Shown piece after piece: positions 1-8,430 of a stretch of DNA of 64,000 nt (position 1 is the stretch's first letter; every line of letters begins with the position of its first letter). The notes beneath the pieces were generated by a model, which ran no database searches, was not told the origin of the DNA, and saw only the letters and a list, made by a program, of their open reading frames with translations. The stretch covers positions 2,285,501 to 2,349,500 of the forward strand of contig NZ_CP018846.1 of assembly GCF_002025705.1 (NCBI RefSeq), given 5' to 3'. Source of the DNA: Pseudomonas putida. Lineage in GTDB: Bacteria > Pseudomonadota > Gammaproteobacteria > Pseudomonadales > Pseudomonadaceae. The position numbers and the translations under genes were made by a program.

Positions 1-89
1 GAAGACACCCTATCTGTTTATAGATCTTCCCAAGGGGGTCGGGAGAATTTACCGTGGCTTGCATGCCGTCACAAGCCAGGAGAACAGCG

Positions 90-848
90 ATGCGGGCAGT
101 GGATTTCAACTCTGACATGGGCGAAGGCTTCGGTCCCTGGACCATCGGCGATGGCGTCGACAACGAACTGATGGCCTTCATCAGCTCGGCCAACATCGCC
201 ACCGGCTTCCATGCCGGCGACCCCGGGACCATGCGCCGCACCGTCGAGCGGGCCAAGGCGCTGGGCGTGGGCGTGGGCGCGCACCCAGGCTTCCGTGACC
301 TGGTCGGCTTCGGCCGCAGGCACATCAATGCACCGGCCCAGGAACTGGTCGACGATATCCTCTACCAGCTCGGTGCACTGCGCGAGATTGCCCGGGCGCA
401 GGGCGTCAGGCTGCAGCACATCAAGCCGCATGGCGCGCTGTACATGCACCTGGCCCGTGACGAAGAGGCCGCGCGCCTGCTGGTGGAAAACCTGCAGGTG
501 ATCGAGCCCGAGCTGTTGCTGTACTGCATGCCCGGCTCGGTGATCTGCCGCATTGCCCAGGACCTCGGGCAGCCGGTGGTGCGCGAGTTCTACGCCGACC
601 GCGAGTACGATTTGAGTGGTTCCATCGTGTTCACCCGCAATGTGCGTGGCTACGAGCCGCAGCGGGTCGCCGAGCGGGTGCTGCGGGCCTGCCAGGAAGG
701 CCTGGTACGCACCGTGGAAGGCCAGGACCTGGCGATCGAATTCGATTCGATCTGCCTGCACAGCGACACCCCCGGTGCGCTCGACTTGGTCGAAGCCACG
801 CGTACGGCACTGGACGCCGCCGGCATCGAGGTGCGTGCACCGCGTTGA
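90..848 (+). CDS. pxpA: 5-oxoprolinase subunit A (LamB/YcsF family)
   Basis: A 252-residue protein of the LamB/YcsF family, which with PxpB and PxpC forms ATP-dependent 5-oxoprolinase, cleaving 5-oxo-L-proline to glutamate in the cytoplasm. The N-terminal NSDMGEGFG motif and the later [15 protein letters not shown] block are family hallmarks, and length fits the usual ~250 residues. I chose the ATG at 90 because CAGGAG lies 7 bases upstream and the family motif starts at once; an in-frame start at 54 would add 12 unrelated residues. It is first in the pxpABC order, 92 bases before pxpB. Confidence 0.93.
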   Translation: MRAVDFNSDMGEGFGPWTIGDGVDNELMAFISSANIATGFHAGDPGTMRRTVERAKALGVGVGAHPGFRDLVGFGRRHINAPAQELVDDILYQLGALREIARAQGVRLQHIKPHGALYMHLARDEEAARLLVENLQVIEPELLLYCMPGSVICRIAQDLGQPVVREFYADREYDLSGSIVFTRNVRGYEPQRVAERVLRACQEGLVRTVEGQDLAIEFDSICLHSDTPGALDLVEATRTALDAAGIEVRAPR

Positions 849-940
849 GTTTCAGTGGCTGCTGGCGCGAAGACGCCACGGCCTGCAGCACAGGATTGTT
901 TTGCCTGCCGTTCGATAAAGATTCCAAAAAAGGAGCAGAC

Positions 941-1816
941 ATGGCCAGTACCCCGATCCGCTACAGCTTCGGTGCCGACGAGCACCTGTTTGCCGAAGTC
1001 AGCGACAGCATGTCGCTGGAGGCCTTCTTCAAGGGCATGGCGGTGACCCGTGCGGTGGAGCGCCTGGCACTGGAGGGCGTGCTCGACATCTGCCTGGCCA
1101 ACGCCTCGTTCCAGATCCGCTTCGACCCCGACCGCATCGCCCCCGAGGCACTGCTCGAAGCGGTGCGTGGCGCCGAGGCCGAAGCGGTGACCGAGCGTTC
1201 GCTGAGCACACGGATCATCGAGATCCCGGTGCTGTACAACGACCCTTGGACCCACGAAACTCTCATGCGCTTTCGTGACCGCCACCAGGACCCGAACAGC
1301 ACCGACCTGGAATATGCGGCGCGTATCAACGGGCTGGCCGACGTCGAGGCGTTCATTGCCGCGCACAGTGGCGCGCCATGGTTCGTGTCGATGGTTGGCT
1401 TCGTCGCCGGCTTGCCGTTCATGTTCCAGATGGTCGAGCGCGAGCGCCAGCTGCAGGTGCCCAAGTACCTGCGCCCGCGCACCGACACGCCCAAGCTGAC
1501 CCTTGGCCATGGTGGCTGTTTCGGCTGCATCTATTCGGTACGCGGGGCTGGGGGCTACCAGATGTTCGGCGTGACCCCGGCACCGATCTACGACCCGCAG
1601 CAGTCGCTGGCCTACCTGAAAGAGCACATGGTGTTCTTCCGCCCGGGCGATATCGTGCAGTTCAAGCCCATCGACCGCCAGGCGTATGACCAGGCCGTGG
1701 CGGATGTGGAGGATGGGCGCTTCGACCTGCGTATCCGCCCGGTGGAGTTCTCGCTGGATGCATTCCTTGCCGACCCGGTCGGCTACCCCAGATCGCTGCA
1801 GGAGGTGCTGGCATGA
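941..1816 (+). CDS. pxpB: 5-oxoprolinase subunit B (KipI family)
   Basis: A 291-residue KipI/allophanate-hydrolase-subunit-1 family protein, the second 5-oxoprolinase subunit. The GFVAGLPFM segment and the glycine-rich GGCFGCIYSVRGAGGYQMFG segment match the family's two conserved blocks. The protein is somewhat longer than the ~220 residues of E. coli PxpB. The ATG at 941 follows AAGGAG with good spacing; an upstream in-frame TTG at 845 would overlap the pxpA stop and lacks a site. Its stop overlaps the pxpC start (ATGA), so the two are translationally coupled. Which 5-oxoproline-like substrate is used cannot be told from sequence. Confidence 0.9.
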   Translation: MASTPIRYSFGADEHLFAEVSDSMSLEAFFKGMAVTRAVERLALEGVLDICLANASFQIRFDPDRIAPEALLEAVRGAEAEAVTERSLSTRIIEIPVLYNDPWTHETLMRFRDRHQDPNSTDLEYAARINGLADVEAFIAAHSGAPWFVSMVGFVAGLPFMFQMVERERQLQVPKYLRPRTDTPKLTLGHGGCFGCIYSVRGAGGYQMFGVTPAPIYDPQQSLAYLKEHMVFFRPGDIVQFKPIDRQAYDQAVADVEDGRFDLRIRPVEFSLDAFLADPVGYPRSLQEVLA

Positions 1817-2784
1817 TCAAGGTCATCAAACCCGGTTTGGCCACCTCGGTGCAGGACATGGGCCGCGAAGGTTATTACCACCTGGGCATCCCGCCCTCCG
1901 GTGCGCTGGACCAGTATGCGCTGCAGGCTGCCAACCACCTGGTCGGCAACCCGGCCTCTGCGGCCGGCCTGGAGTGCACCCTGGTAGGGCCGGAACTGGA
2001 GTTTCAGCATGACGCGCTGGTCGCGGTGTGCGGTGCGCAGATGCCGGTGTTGCTCGATGGCCGCGAGCAGCGCCCGGATACCGCCTTCGCGGTGCGTGCC
2101 GGGCAGGTGTTGCGCTTCGGCTTCCCCACGGCCGGCGCGCGGGCGTACCTGGCAGTGGCAGGCGGCATCGATGTGCCCGAGGTGCTTGGCAGCCGTTCGA
2201 CCTATGCACTGGGTGCGCTCGGTGGCTTGCAAGGGCGCAAGCTGGTGGCCGGCGACCTGTTGCCGGTCGGCGTGCCGAGTGGCAAGAGCCGCGCCGGGGC
2301 CAGCCTGCCGATGGCCTTGCGCCAATCGCTGGGCGGCGAGGTGGTGCTGCGGGTAGTGCCCGGGCTGTATTTCCACCGTTTGACCGAGGCGGCGGCGAAG
2401 AGCTTCTTCACCGATGCCTGGACCGTCGGCTCCGAGGCCGACCGCATCGGCTATCGCTACAAGGGCGGCGGTGCGCTGAGCTTTCAGCCACGCGAGCAAC
2501 CGTTCGGGGCGGGGTCGGACCCATCGAACATCGTCGACAGTTGCTACCCGATTGGCTCGATCCAGGTGCCAGCAGGGCTGGAGCCGATCATCCTGCACCG
2601 GGATGCGGTGTCGGGCGGTGGCTACGCGATGATCGGAACGGTGATCAGTGCCGACCTGGATCTGATCGGCCAGATGCAGCCGAACCAGCAGGCGCGGTTC
2701 CTGGCGGTGAGCCTTGAGGATGCACTGGCAGCCAGGCGTTCGTACAAGAAGAAGCTCGGCTGCCTGGCCAGGTTGTTTGGCTGA
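1813..2784 (+). CDS. pxpC: 5-oxoprolinase subunit C (KipA family, biotin-dependent carboxyltransferase-like fold)
   Basis: A 323-residue KipA/allophanate-hydrolase-subunit-2 family protein, third subunit of the PxpABC oxoprolinase. The N-terminal block KPGLATSVQDMGREGY, followed by GIPPSGALDQYALQAAN, is diagnostic for the family, and length is normal. It overlaps pxpB by four bases. Transcription of the operon probably ends in the long REP hairpin directly downstream (2803-3018). No 5-oxoproline transporter lies downstream; one could lie beyond the left edge of the window. Confidence 0.93.
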   Translation: MIKVIKPGLATSVQDMGREGYYHLGIPPSGALDQYALQAANHLVGNPASAAGLECTLVGPELEFQHDALVAVCGAQMPVLLDGREQRPDTAFAVRAGQVLRFGFPTAGARAYLAVAGGIDVPEVLGSRSTYALGALGGLQGRKLVAGDLLPVGVPSGKSRAGASLPMALRQSLGGEVVLRVVPGLYFHRLTEAAAKSFFTDAWTVGSEADRIGYRYKGGGALSFQPREQPFGAGSDPSNIVDSCYPIGSIQVPAGLEPIILHRDAVSGGGYAMIGTVISADLDLIGQMQPNQQARFLAVSLEDALAARRSYKKKLGCLARLFG

Positions 2785-2802
2785 TTGAATCAGTAGTGCC
2801 TG

Positions 2803-3018
2803 TGAGACCGAGCGCCGCCCGCGCGGCGCATCGCGGATGAATCCGCTCCTACATCTGTTGCAACGTGCCGAACCTGTTACGCCATGGTTGTCAGCCCTGG
2901 CGCATGTCTTGAACCGTGCAAACCGGCTGGCAACCCTGGCGTAACAGGCGTGGCACGTTGCAACAGATGTAGGAGCGGATTCATCCGCGATGCGCCGCGC
3001 GGGCGGCGCTCGGTCTCA
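2803..3018. repeat. Composite REP palindrome, copy A
   Basis: Two 67-base arms, 2803-2869 and 2952-3018, are exact reverse complements. They enclose an 82-base loop that itself holds an imperfect inverted repeat (CCTGTTACGCCA near 2873 with its partner TGGCGTAACAGG near 2936). Each arm contains the P. putida-type REP core CGCGGATGAATCCGCTCCTAC. It lies between the pxpC stop and the end of the convergent TonB receptor gene and can act as a bidirectional terminator or mRNA-stabilising hairpin. Close relatives are at 17628-17870 and 42398-42615. Confidence 0.95.
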
Positions 3019-3046
3019 AAAGCGCTGAAGATATAACGGCGAACAA

Positions 3047-5203
3047 TCAGAAACTGTACTTGGCCGTCAGCATCAGGTTACGCGGTGCCCCCCAGGTATC
3101 GCCGGCATAGTCCACCGAACTGGCAATGGCCGAGTAATACTTGCGGTCGAACACGTTGTTGGCGTTGAGCTGCAGGTCGAGGTGCTGGTCAACCCGGTAG
3201 CCGGCCATCAGGTCGGTAACCGCATAGGCACCCTGGACCAACCGGTACTCGCTGCCATCGGCGACGGTGAAATCGTTGTAGATACGGCTCTGCCAGGAGA
3301 TGTTGCCGCCGACGCGCAGCTTCTCCAGCGGGCCCTGGAAGTGGTACACGGTGTTCAGCTTGAACAAATGCTCCGGGGTATCGGTGTCGAAACGCTGGTT
3401 GACATTGGCGGGGTTGGCGGCGTCCTTGATGGTGTGCGCGCGCGCATAGGTGTAGCCGCCACCGATCTGCCAGTTGGGCGTCAAGGCGCCTTGCAGCTCC
3501 ATGTCGATACCCTGGCTGCGTACCTCGCCCGAGGCTTCGTAGCAGGACGTCTGCGGGCAGTCCGCGACGAAGACCTGAGTGGCACGGTTTTCCTGGTCGA
3601 TGCGGAACAGCGCGACGCTGGCATTGAGCGCGCCGTCGAAGTATTCACCCTTGATGCCGACCTCGTAGTTCTTGCCCACGATCGGTTTCACCGGCGTACC
3701 GGAAGTGTCCTTGTTGCTTTGCGGCGTGAAGATGTCGCTGTAGCTGACATACACCGAATGGTGGTCGTCGAGGTCGTAGATCAGGCCGGCATACTTGGTG
3801 ACGTTGCGGGTGACCTTGTAGTCGCCGTCGCCATCGCGGTTGTCGTAGTCGTACCAGTCCAGGCGCCCGCCGAGTATCAGCTTGAGCGGGTCGGCCAGGT
3901 TCAGCCGGGTGGTCAGGTACACACCATCCTGGGTGGTGACTTCACGCTGGTTGCCGGTGTGCACGAAGTTCGGCTTGCCGCCGTTGAGCGGCCAGTTGGT
4001 GTCGTACGGGCTGTAGTTGCGCGTGTCCATGTCATAGATGCGCTTGCTGGCGCCGACCACCAGTTCGTGGGTACGGCCGAGCAGTTCGAACGGGCCGCTG
4101 ACGAAGCCGTCCAGGCCGGTCTGGTTTTCCTGATGTTTCGATTGGTAGACCGTGCGTGACAGCGGCGCCTGCAGGCCGGCCCAGCGCGACTGGTAGGAGC
4201 CGGTGAAGGTCGCATCCTGCTGCGAATAGTTGGCGTTGAGCTGAAGCTTCCAGTCATTGGCCAGGCGGTGGTGCAACTCGGCGAACAGGGTGTTGATTTC
4301 CTGGTCCTTGTTCTCCCAGTCGGTGCCCGGATTATAGGAACGCGAGAAGCCCATGTGATGGCCGTCGAGGGCAGTGGGCATGGCGCCCCAGAAGTAGTTG
4401 GTCTTGTCCTTCTGGTGCGAGAGACCGAGCATCAGGCTGGTGTCATCGGACAGGTCCGCCTCGGTCACCGCGTAGAACAGGCCGTGGTCTTCCTCGACAT
4501 CATCGACGTAGCTGTTGGCGTCGCGGTAGGACGCCACCACACGCCCGCGCAGGGTGCCGCTGTCATTGAGCGGGCTGGAGGCATCGGCTTCGCCGCGGTA
4601 GTCGTCCCAGCTGCCGGCGGCGCCAGTGAGGGTGACCTTCTGCTCGGCCAGCGGGCGCTTGCGCACAAAGTTGATGGCCGCCGACGGGTTGCCCGCACCG
4701 GTGACCAGGCCGGTGGCGCCACGCACCACTTCGACCCGGTCGAACATGGCCAGGTTCGGCTGGGCGCCGACCACCCAGCCGGTGTAGCCGCTTGGGATGC
4801 CGTCGTACATCAGGTTATCGATGTCGAAACCGCGCGACGAGTAACTCTGCCGACCTGGGCCGTTGGAATAGTCGAGGAACAGGCCGGGGGTGGCCTTGAC
4901 CACGTCGTTGACGCTGGTCATGGCCTGGTCGTCCATGCGCTGGCGGGTGATCACGGTGACCGCCTGGGGCGTTTCACGCATGCTCATTGGCAGCTTTGTG
5001 GCGGTCGACATGGAACCGGTGGTGTAGGACCCCGAACCCTCGGTGGTGCTGCCCAGCGCGTCCGAGCTGATTTCGGTGGCACCCAGTTCCAGCGTGGTTG
5101 GGGCATCTTCGGCCAAGGCCGGGGTAGCGATGGCCATGCACACGGCCATGGCGAGCAGGTTGCGGGCGGGCAGGGGGCGCGTGTGCGCGAGGGACGACAG
5201 CAT
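3047..5203 (-). CDS. TonB-dependent siderophore receptor
   Basis: A 718-residue outer-membrane receptor for ferric siderophores. It has a signal peptide of about 31 residues ending near ALAEDA and a TonB-box-like TLELGATEIS at the mature N terminus. A plug domain (about residues 60-170, with MRETPQAVTVITRQRM and the SSRGFDIDNLMYDGIP segment) precedes a beta-barrel ending in phenylalanine (YSF). The plug follows the TonB box directly, so there is no N-terminal signalling domain and no dedicated ECF sigma/anti-sigma pair beside it. A Fur box lies about 35 bases upstream. The siderophore (hydroxamate, pyoverdine or other) cannot be assigned from sequence. Confidence 0.93.
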   Translation of the reverse strand: MLSSLAHTRPLPARNLLAMAVCMAIATPALAEDAPTTLELGATEISSDALGSTTEGSGSYTTGSMSTATKLPMSMRETPQAVTVITRQRMDDQAMTSVNDVVKATPGLFLDYSNGPGRQSYSSRGFDIDNLMYDGIPSGYTGWVVGAQPNLAMFDRVEVVRGATGLVTGAGNPSAAINFVRKRPLAEQKVTLTGAAGSWDDYRGEADASSPLNDSGTLRGRVVASYRDANSYVDDVEEDHGLFYAVTEADLSDDTSLMLGLSHQKDKTNYFWGAMPTALDGHHMGFSRSYNPGTDWENKDQEINTLFAELHHRLANDWKLQLNANYSQQDATFTGSYQSRWAGLQAPLSRTVYQSKHQENQTGLDGFVSGPFELLGRTHELVVGASKRIYDMDTRNYSPYDTNWPLNGGKPNFVHTGNQREVTTQDGVYLTTRLNLADPLKLILGGRLDWYDYDNRDGDGDYKVTRNVTKYAGLIYDLDDHHSVYVSYSDIFTPQSNKDTSGTPVKPIVGKNYEVGIKGEYFDGALNASVALFRIDQENRATQVFVADCPQTSCYEASGEVRSQGIDMELQGALTPNWQIGGGYTYARAHTIKDAANPANVNQRFDTDTPEHLFKLNTVYHFQGPLEKLRVGGNISWQSRIYNDFTVADGSEYRLVQGAYAVTDLMAGYRVDQHLDLQLNANNVFDRKYYSAIASSVDYAGDTWGAPRNLMLTAKYSF

Positions 5204-5237
5204 GACGGGTGGGCTCCTGATTACTGCTAATGCAAGT

Positions 5238-5256
5238 GAATATGAGAACGATTAGC
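5238..5256 (-). promoter_or_regulatory. Fur box upstream of the TonB receptor gene
   Basis: Read on the minus strand, the 19-mer GCTAATCGTTCTCATATTC matches 13 of 19 positions of the classical Fur consensus. It lies 35 bases upstream of the receptor start. Iron repression of the receptor is inferred. Confidence 0.75.
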
Positions 5257-5319
5257 AGTAAGTTTGTCAGGATGTGTCGCACCTTGGGAAGGTGGTATGC
5301 CAAATCTATTACAAAATTT

Positions 5320-6165
5320 TCACAAATCACCGGAGCGGGTGATTTTCTTGCCACGCTGGCTGGCCACTTCCAGTGCCTGCCCATCGCGCTGTTTGCCTTG
5401 CCGCGCCAGGCCCTCCAGCTGGGGAATCAGCATGCCTTCCGGCAGGTGCCGCCAGAACCGCCCCGGCATGTGCAGGCGCAGGGCATCGGGGTTGAGCCGG
5501 GCCGGGTTGAAGGTGTGCCGGTAGTAGGTGCGCCACAGTTCAGCACCGGGGTCTTCGGCATTTTGTGCCCATTGGCGCCAATCGTCCGGGCAACGGCGGT
5601 GATATTCGAAGGCCTGGCCGTCGAAGCGAATACCGTCCTGTGGCGTTGCGATCAGCCAACGCTGGCGCCCGAGGCGGTCGGCGAAATGCGCGCTGGCGCC
5701 TTCCAGGATGTCGTGAGCGGGTTCGTGGTAGGCCACCAGGTCCAGTTGCAATTGCTCGGCCAGTGCCTCTGGCAGTGGCACGAAGCGCACGAACGCATGC
5801 AGGTGGTGAGCTTCACGGCTGACCTGCTTGATGCGCCGCTGCAATTCGCTGCCCAGGCGGTCACCGGCCAACATGGCCGTGCGGTCACCGTGGGCCACGC
5901 GCCAGAGCACCTCGTACAGCAGGTTCCAGCGTTGCTCGCCGCGGTAGCGTGCGGCTTGCTCCAGTTGCGTCAGCAGCGTGGCGGGCACCTTGGCGCGGAA
6001 CGGGCCGGGGCCTTCTGGCAGGGGCGTGGGCAGGGCCAGCAGGTCGCTGATCGGGCCTTGCGCCCAGGTCACGTCGGCGGGGTCGATACCGTGCCCGAGC
6101 AGGGTACGGGCCTGGCTGCGCCAGGTGCCGAACTGGTCATCGCAATCGAGCGCAATCACCCCCAC
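5320..6165 (-). CDS. TIGR03915/DUF4130 family protein, predicted DNA-metabolism partner of the radical SAM gene
   Basis: A 281-residue protein resembling the family named 'probable DNA metabolism protein', whose genes usually sit next to the radical SAM family found just upstream here. Visible features are an N-terminal stretch rich in Asp and Trp, a central HHLHAFVRFVP segment and the YYRHTFNPARLNPDALRLHMP segment near the C terminus, which is typical of DUF4130. It starts at a GTG (6165) that overlaps the radical SAM stop by 10 bases, so the pair is translationally coupled. The family's biochemical role is not established; a role in DNA base processing or repair is inferred from its partner. 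Confidence 0.82.
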   Translation of the reverse strand: MGVIALDCDDQFGTWRSQARTLLGHGIDPADVTWAQGPISDLLALPTPLPEGPGPFRAKVPATLLTQLEQAARYRGEQRWNLLYEVLWRVAHGDRTAMLAGDRLGSELQRRIKQVSREAHHLHAFVRFVPLPEALAEQLQLDLVAYHEPAHDILEGASAHFADRLGRQRWLIATPQDGIRFDGQAFEYHRRCPDDWRQWAQNAEDPGAELWRTYYRHTFNPARLNPDALRLHMPGRFWRHLPEGMLIPQLEGLARQGKQRDGQALEVASQRGKKITRSGDL

Positions 6166-7376
6166 AACCCCATCTGCTGAGGCGCCTGGGGTTCGCGCAG
6201 GCGCGCCCTGAGCAAGCCGCTGCGCAGCTCGCCATCGGCGGGGCGGTAATCGCTGGTGACGATGAACGGCCGCGCCTTGTCCAGCACGCAGCGCAGCTGG
6301 ATCAGGTCGTCATAGCGCACGCGCCGCTCGCGGCGCAGTTCCACCAGCCGTTGCACGCTGCGCAGGCCGATGCCGGGAATGCGTGCCAGCAGCGCGGGCT
6401 CGGCGCGGTTTACATCCAGCGGGAACACCTCGCGGTTGGCCAGCGCCCAGGCCAGCTTCGGGTCGATGTCCAGCGCCAGGTTGCCGGCCTGGCCAAGCAG
6501 CTCACCGGCCTTGTAACCGTAGCCACGCAGCAGGAAGTCGGCCTGGTAAAGGCGGTGTTCGCGCAACAGTGGCGGGGCGGCCAGGGGCACGCTGCCAGGG
6601 CTGTCGGGGATCGGGCTGAAGGCCGAGTAGTACACACGCTTGAGCCCATAACCCTGATACAGCGACTCGGCGTTGCGCAGCAGGGTGCTGTCGTCGGTGG
6701 CGTCGGCGCCGACGATGACCTGGGTGCTCTGCCCGGCCGGGGTGAAGCGCGGTGCTTTCGGTTCACCGGCCACGGCCTGCTGGCCCTGGTGGATCACGCC
6801 CATGGCCTGGCGGATGGTGTGCGCCTGCTTTTCCGGGGCCAGGCGCTTGAGGCTGGCGTCGGTGGGCAACTCGATGTTGACGCTGAGGCGGTCGGCCAGG
6901 CGCCCGGCTTCTTCGATCAGCAGCGGGTCGGCATCGGGGATGGTCTTGAGGTGAATGTAGCCACGGAAGTTGTGCTCCTCGCGCAGCAGGCGCGCCACGC
7001 GGATCAGCTGCTCCATGGTGTAGTCGGCCGAGCGGATGATCCCGGAGCTGAGGAACAGGCCGCTGATGCAGTTGCGCCGGTAGAAGTCCAGGGTCAGGCG
7101 CACCACTTCCTCGGGGCTGAAGCGGGCCCGTGGCACGTTGCTGGAGCGGCGGTTGACGCAATACTGGCAGTCATACAGGCAGAAGTTGGTTAGCAGCACC
7201 TTGAGCAGCGACACGCAGCGGCCATCGGGGGTGTAGCTGTGGCAGATGCCCATGCCATCGGTCGCGCCCAGGCCTTCGCTGCCGCGCGAGCTACGCTTCG
7301 GCGCGCCGCTGCTGGCGCAGGAGGCATCGTACTTGGCGGCATCGGCGAGAATGCCGAGTTTCGCGATGAGTTGCAT
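6156..7376 (-). CDS. Putative DNA modification/repair radical SAM protein (TIGR03916 type)
   Basis: A 406-residue radical S-adenosylmethionine protein. The cluster-binding motif is C66-x3-C70-x2-C73 (NFCLYDCQYC), and a helix-hairpin-helix (IPGIGLRSVQRLVELR) sits near the C terminus, suggesting contact with DNA. Extra cysteines occur around residues 20-55. The reading frame is open further upstream, but the ATG at 7376 gives the family N terminus MQLIAKLGILADAAKYD. The start is only 17 bases from a CTG-N10-CAG box, so the pair looks SOS-controlled. It is coupled to the DUF4130 gene. The substrate is unknown; DNA repair is inference from the HhH, the partner and the LexA-type site. Confidence 0.88.
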   Translation of the reverse strand: MQLIAKLGILADAAKYDASCASSGAPKRSSRGSEGLGATDGMGICHSYTPDGRCVSLLKVLLTNFCLYDCQYCVNRRSSNVPRARFSPEEVVRLTLDFYRRNCISGLFLSSGIIRSADYTMEQLIRVARLLREEHNFRGYIHLKTIPDADPLLIEEAGRLADRLSVNIELPTDASLKRLAPEKQAHTIRQAMGVIHQGQQAVAGEPKAPRFTPAGQSTQVIVGADATDDSTLLRNAESLYQGYGLKRVYYSAFSPIPDSPGSVPLAAPPLLREHRLYQADFLLRGYGYKAGELLGQAGNLALDIDPKLAWALANREVFPLDVNRAEPALLARIPGIGLRSVQRLVELRRERRVRYDDLIQLRCVLDKARPFIVTSDYRPADGELRSGLLRARLREPQAPQQMGLWG

Positions 7377-7383
7377 GAGGATG

Positions 7384-7419
7384 TCTCGAAATACTGAATA
7401 TTCATACAGTATTTCGAGA
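7384..7419 (-). promoter_or_regulatory. LexA-type SOS box in a 36-base palindrome
   Basis: Positions 7394-7409 read CTGTATGAATATTCAG on the minus strand, an exact CTG-N10-CAG LexA box. It is embedded in a larger inverted repeat with exact 13-base arms (7384-7396 and 7407-7419). The box sits directly upstream of the radical SAM start at 7376, where a bound repressor would block the promoter or early elongation. Confidence 0.82.
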
Positions 7420-7467
7420 CTTGTGCATTTGCAAGGGCCCAGCGGCGAAAGGTCGAGGTGCCAGGCT

Positions 7468-8430
7468 TCAGGGCTTGCTGAAGCGGTAGAACAGGTTGGG
7501 CTCGCTGACAATATAGAGGTCGCCGGCGCTGTCCATGGTCATGCCCTCGGGCTGCGGGGCGTCATGCTGCAGCCCGCCGAGCCAGGCCCGCAGTGACCGG
7601 ATGCTGACGAAGCGGCCATCGCCATCGAGTTCGGTGATGTTCTTCGACTGGTCGCTGAGCACCAGCAGGTGGCCGGTGTTCGGGTCGTAGTAGCCGTCGG
7701 ACAGGTCGGTGGCGTACACGCTGCGCTTGACCCAGTCGCGGCGGTCGCTGACCGTCAACTGCAGGGGGCCGCCGCTGAGCGCCGTGAGCATGCCGGTGAC
7801 GGTGAACAGCTGCCGCGGGTCGCGCTCCTTGATGGCGAACAGGCGATCGTGCTGGCGGTCGTAGGTCACCCCCTCGAAGCCCTTGTTGCGGTAGGTCGGG
7901 TTGATGTCGAGGGTGATCCACTGCGCCTCGCTGGCATGGATCGGCTGCGGGTGGTCGGGCAGGGTGATTACGTCCAGCCGTTGCATCTGCTCATCGCTGA
8001 TGGCCAGGCGGCCATTGCCCAGGTAAGCCAGGCCTTCGGTGTCTTCGAAGTCCACCAGCGGGTAGCGCGCCAAAACGTCGCCGCCCTTGCTCAGCTCCAG
8101 CAACTCCATGGGCACACCATTGGTGATTGCCAGCAGCCGGTCACGGTCGTAGTCGTAGGTGATGCCGGACAGGTTGTTCAGGCCAGGCTCTACCACCTTG
8201 GCGTCGATCGTGACCTGGAAGGCCGGCAGCCAGACGTTCTTCCCGGGGGCAGTGTCACCGGTCCAGTGGTTGCTCAGGTGCGCGTAGAGCTGCTGGGGCC
8301 AGAACGAGCGCGCGGCTTCGATGCCGATCAAGGCCATGGCCACCAGCACTGCCACTGCGCCGAGCTGGCCCCAGCGGTTCAAGCGCTGCCAGAAGTGCCG
8401 ACGCGGGGCGGGCAGGGTCTGGGTAGTCAT
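7468..8430 (-). CDS. SdiA-regulated-domain protein, membrane-anchored beta-propeller
   Basis: A 320-residue protein of the SdiA-regulated (YjiK-like) family, expected to form a beta-propeller in the periplasm. One N-terminal membrane segment (about residues 18-38, AVAVLVAMALIGIEAARSF) precedes repeats such as GLNNLSGITYDYDRDRLLAITN, DTEGLAYLGNGRLAIS and NKGFEGVTYDRQHDRLFAI. The ATG at 8430 overlaps the stop of the upstream ArnT-like gene by four bases; an upstream in-frame start would add 30 residues lying inside that gene. It closes the ugd-led operon, suggesting a periplasmic role linked to envelope modification. The function of the family is not known. Confidence 0.82.
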   Translation of the reverse strand: MTTQTLPAPRRHFWQRLNRWGQLGAVAVLVAMALIGIEAARSFWPQQLYAHLSNHWTGDTAPGKNVWLPAFQVTIDAKVVEPGLNNLSGITYDYDRDRLLAITNGVPMELLELSKGGDVLARYPLVDFEDTEGLAYLGNGRLAISDEQMQRLDVITLPDHPQPIHASEAQWITLDINPTYRNKGFEGVTYDRQHDRLFAIKERDPRQLFTVTGMLTALSGGPLQLTVSDRRDWVKRSVYATDLSDGYYDPNTGHLLVLSDQSKNITELDGDGRFVSIRSLRAWLGGLQHDAPQPEGMTMDSAGDLYIVSEPNLFYRFSKP

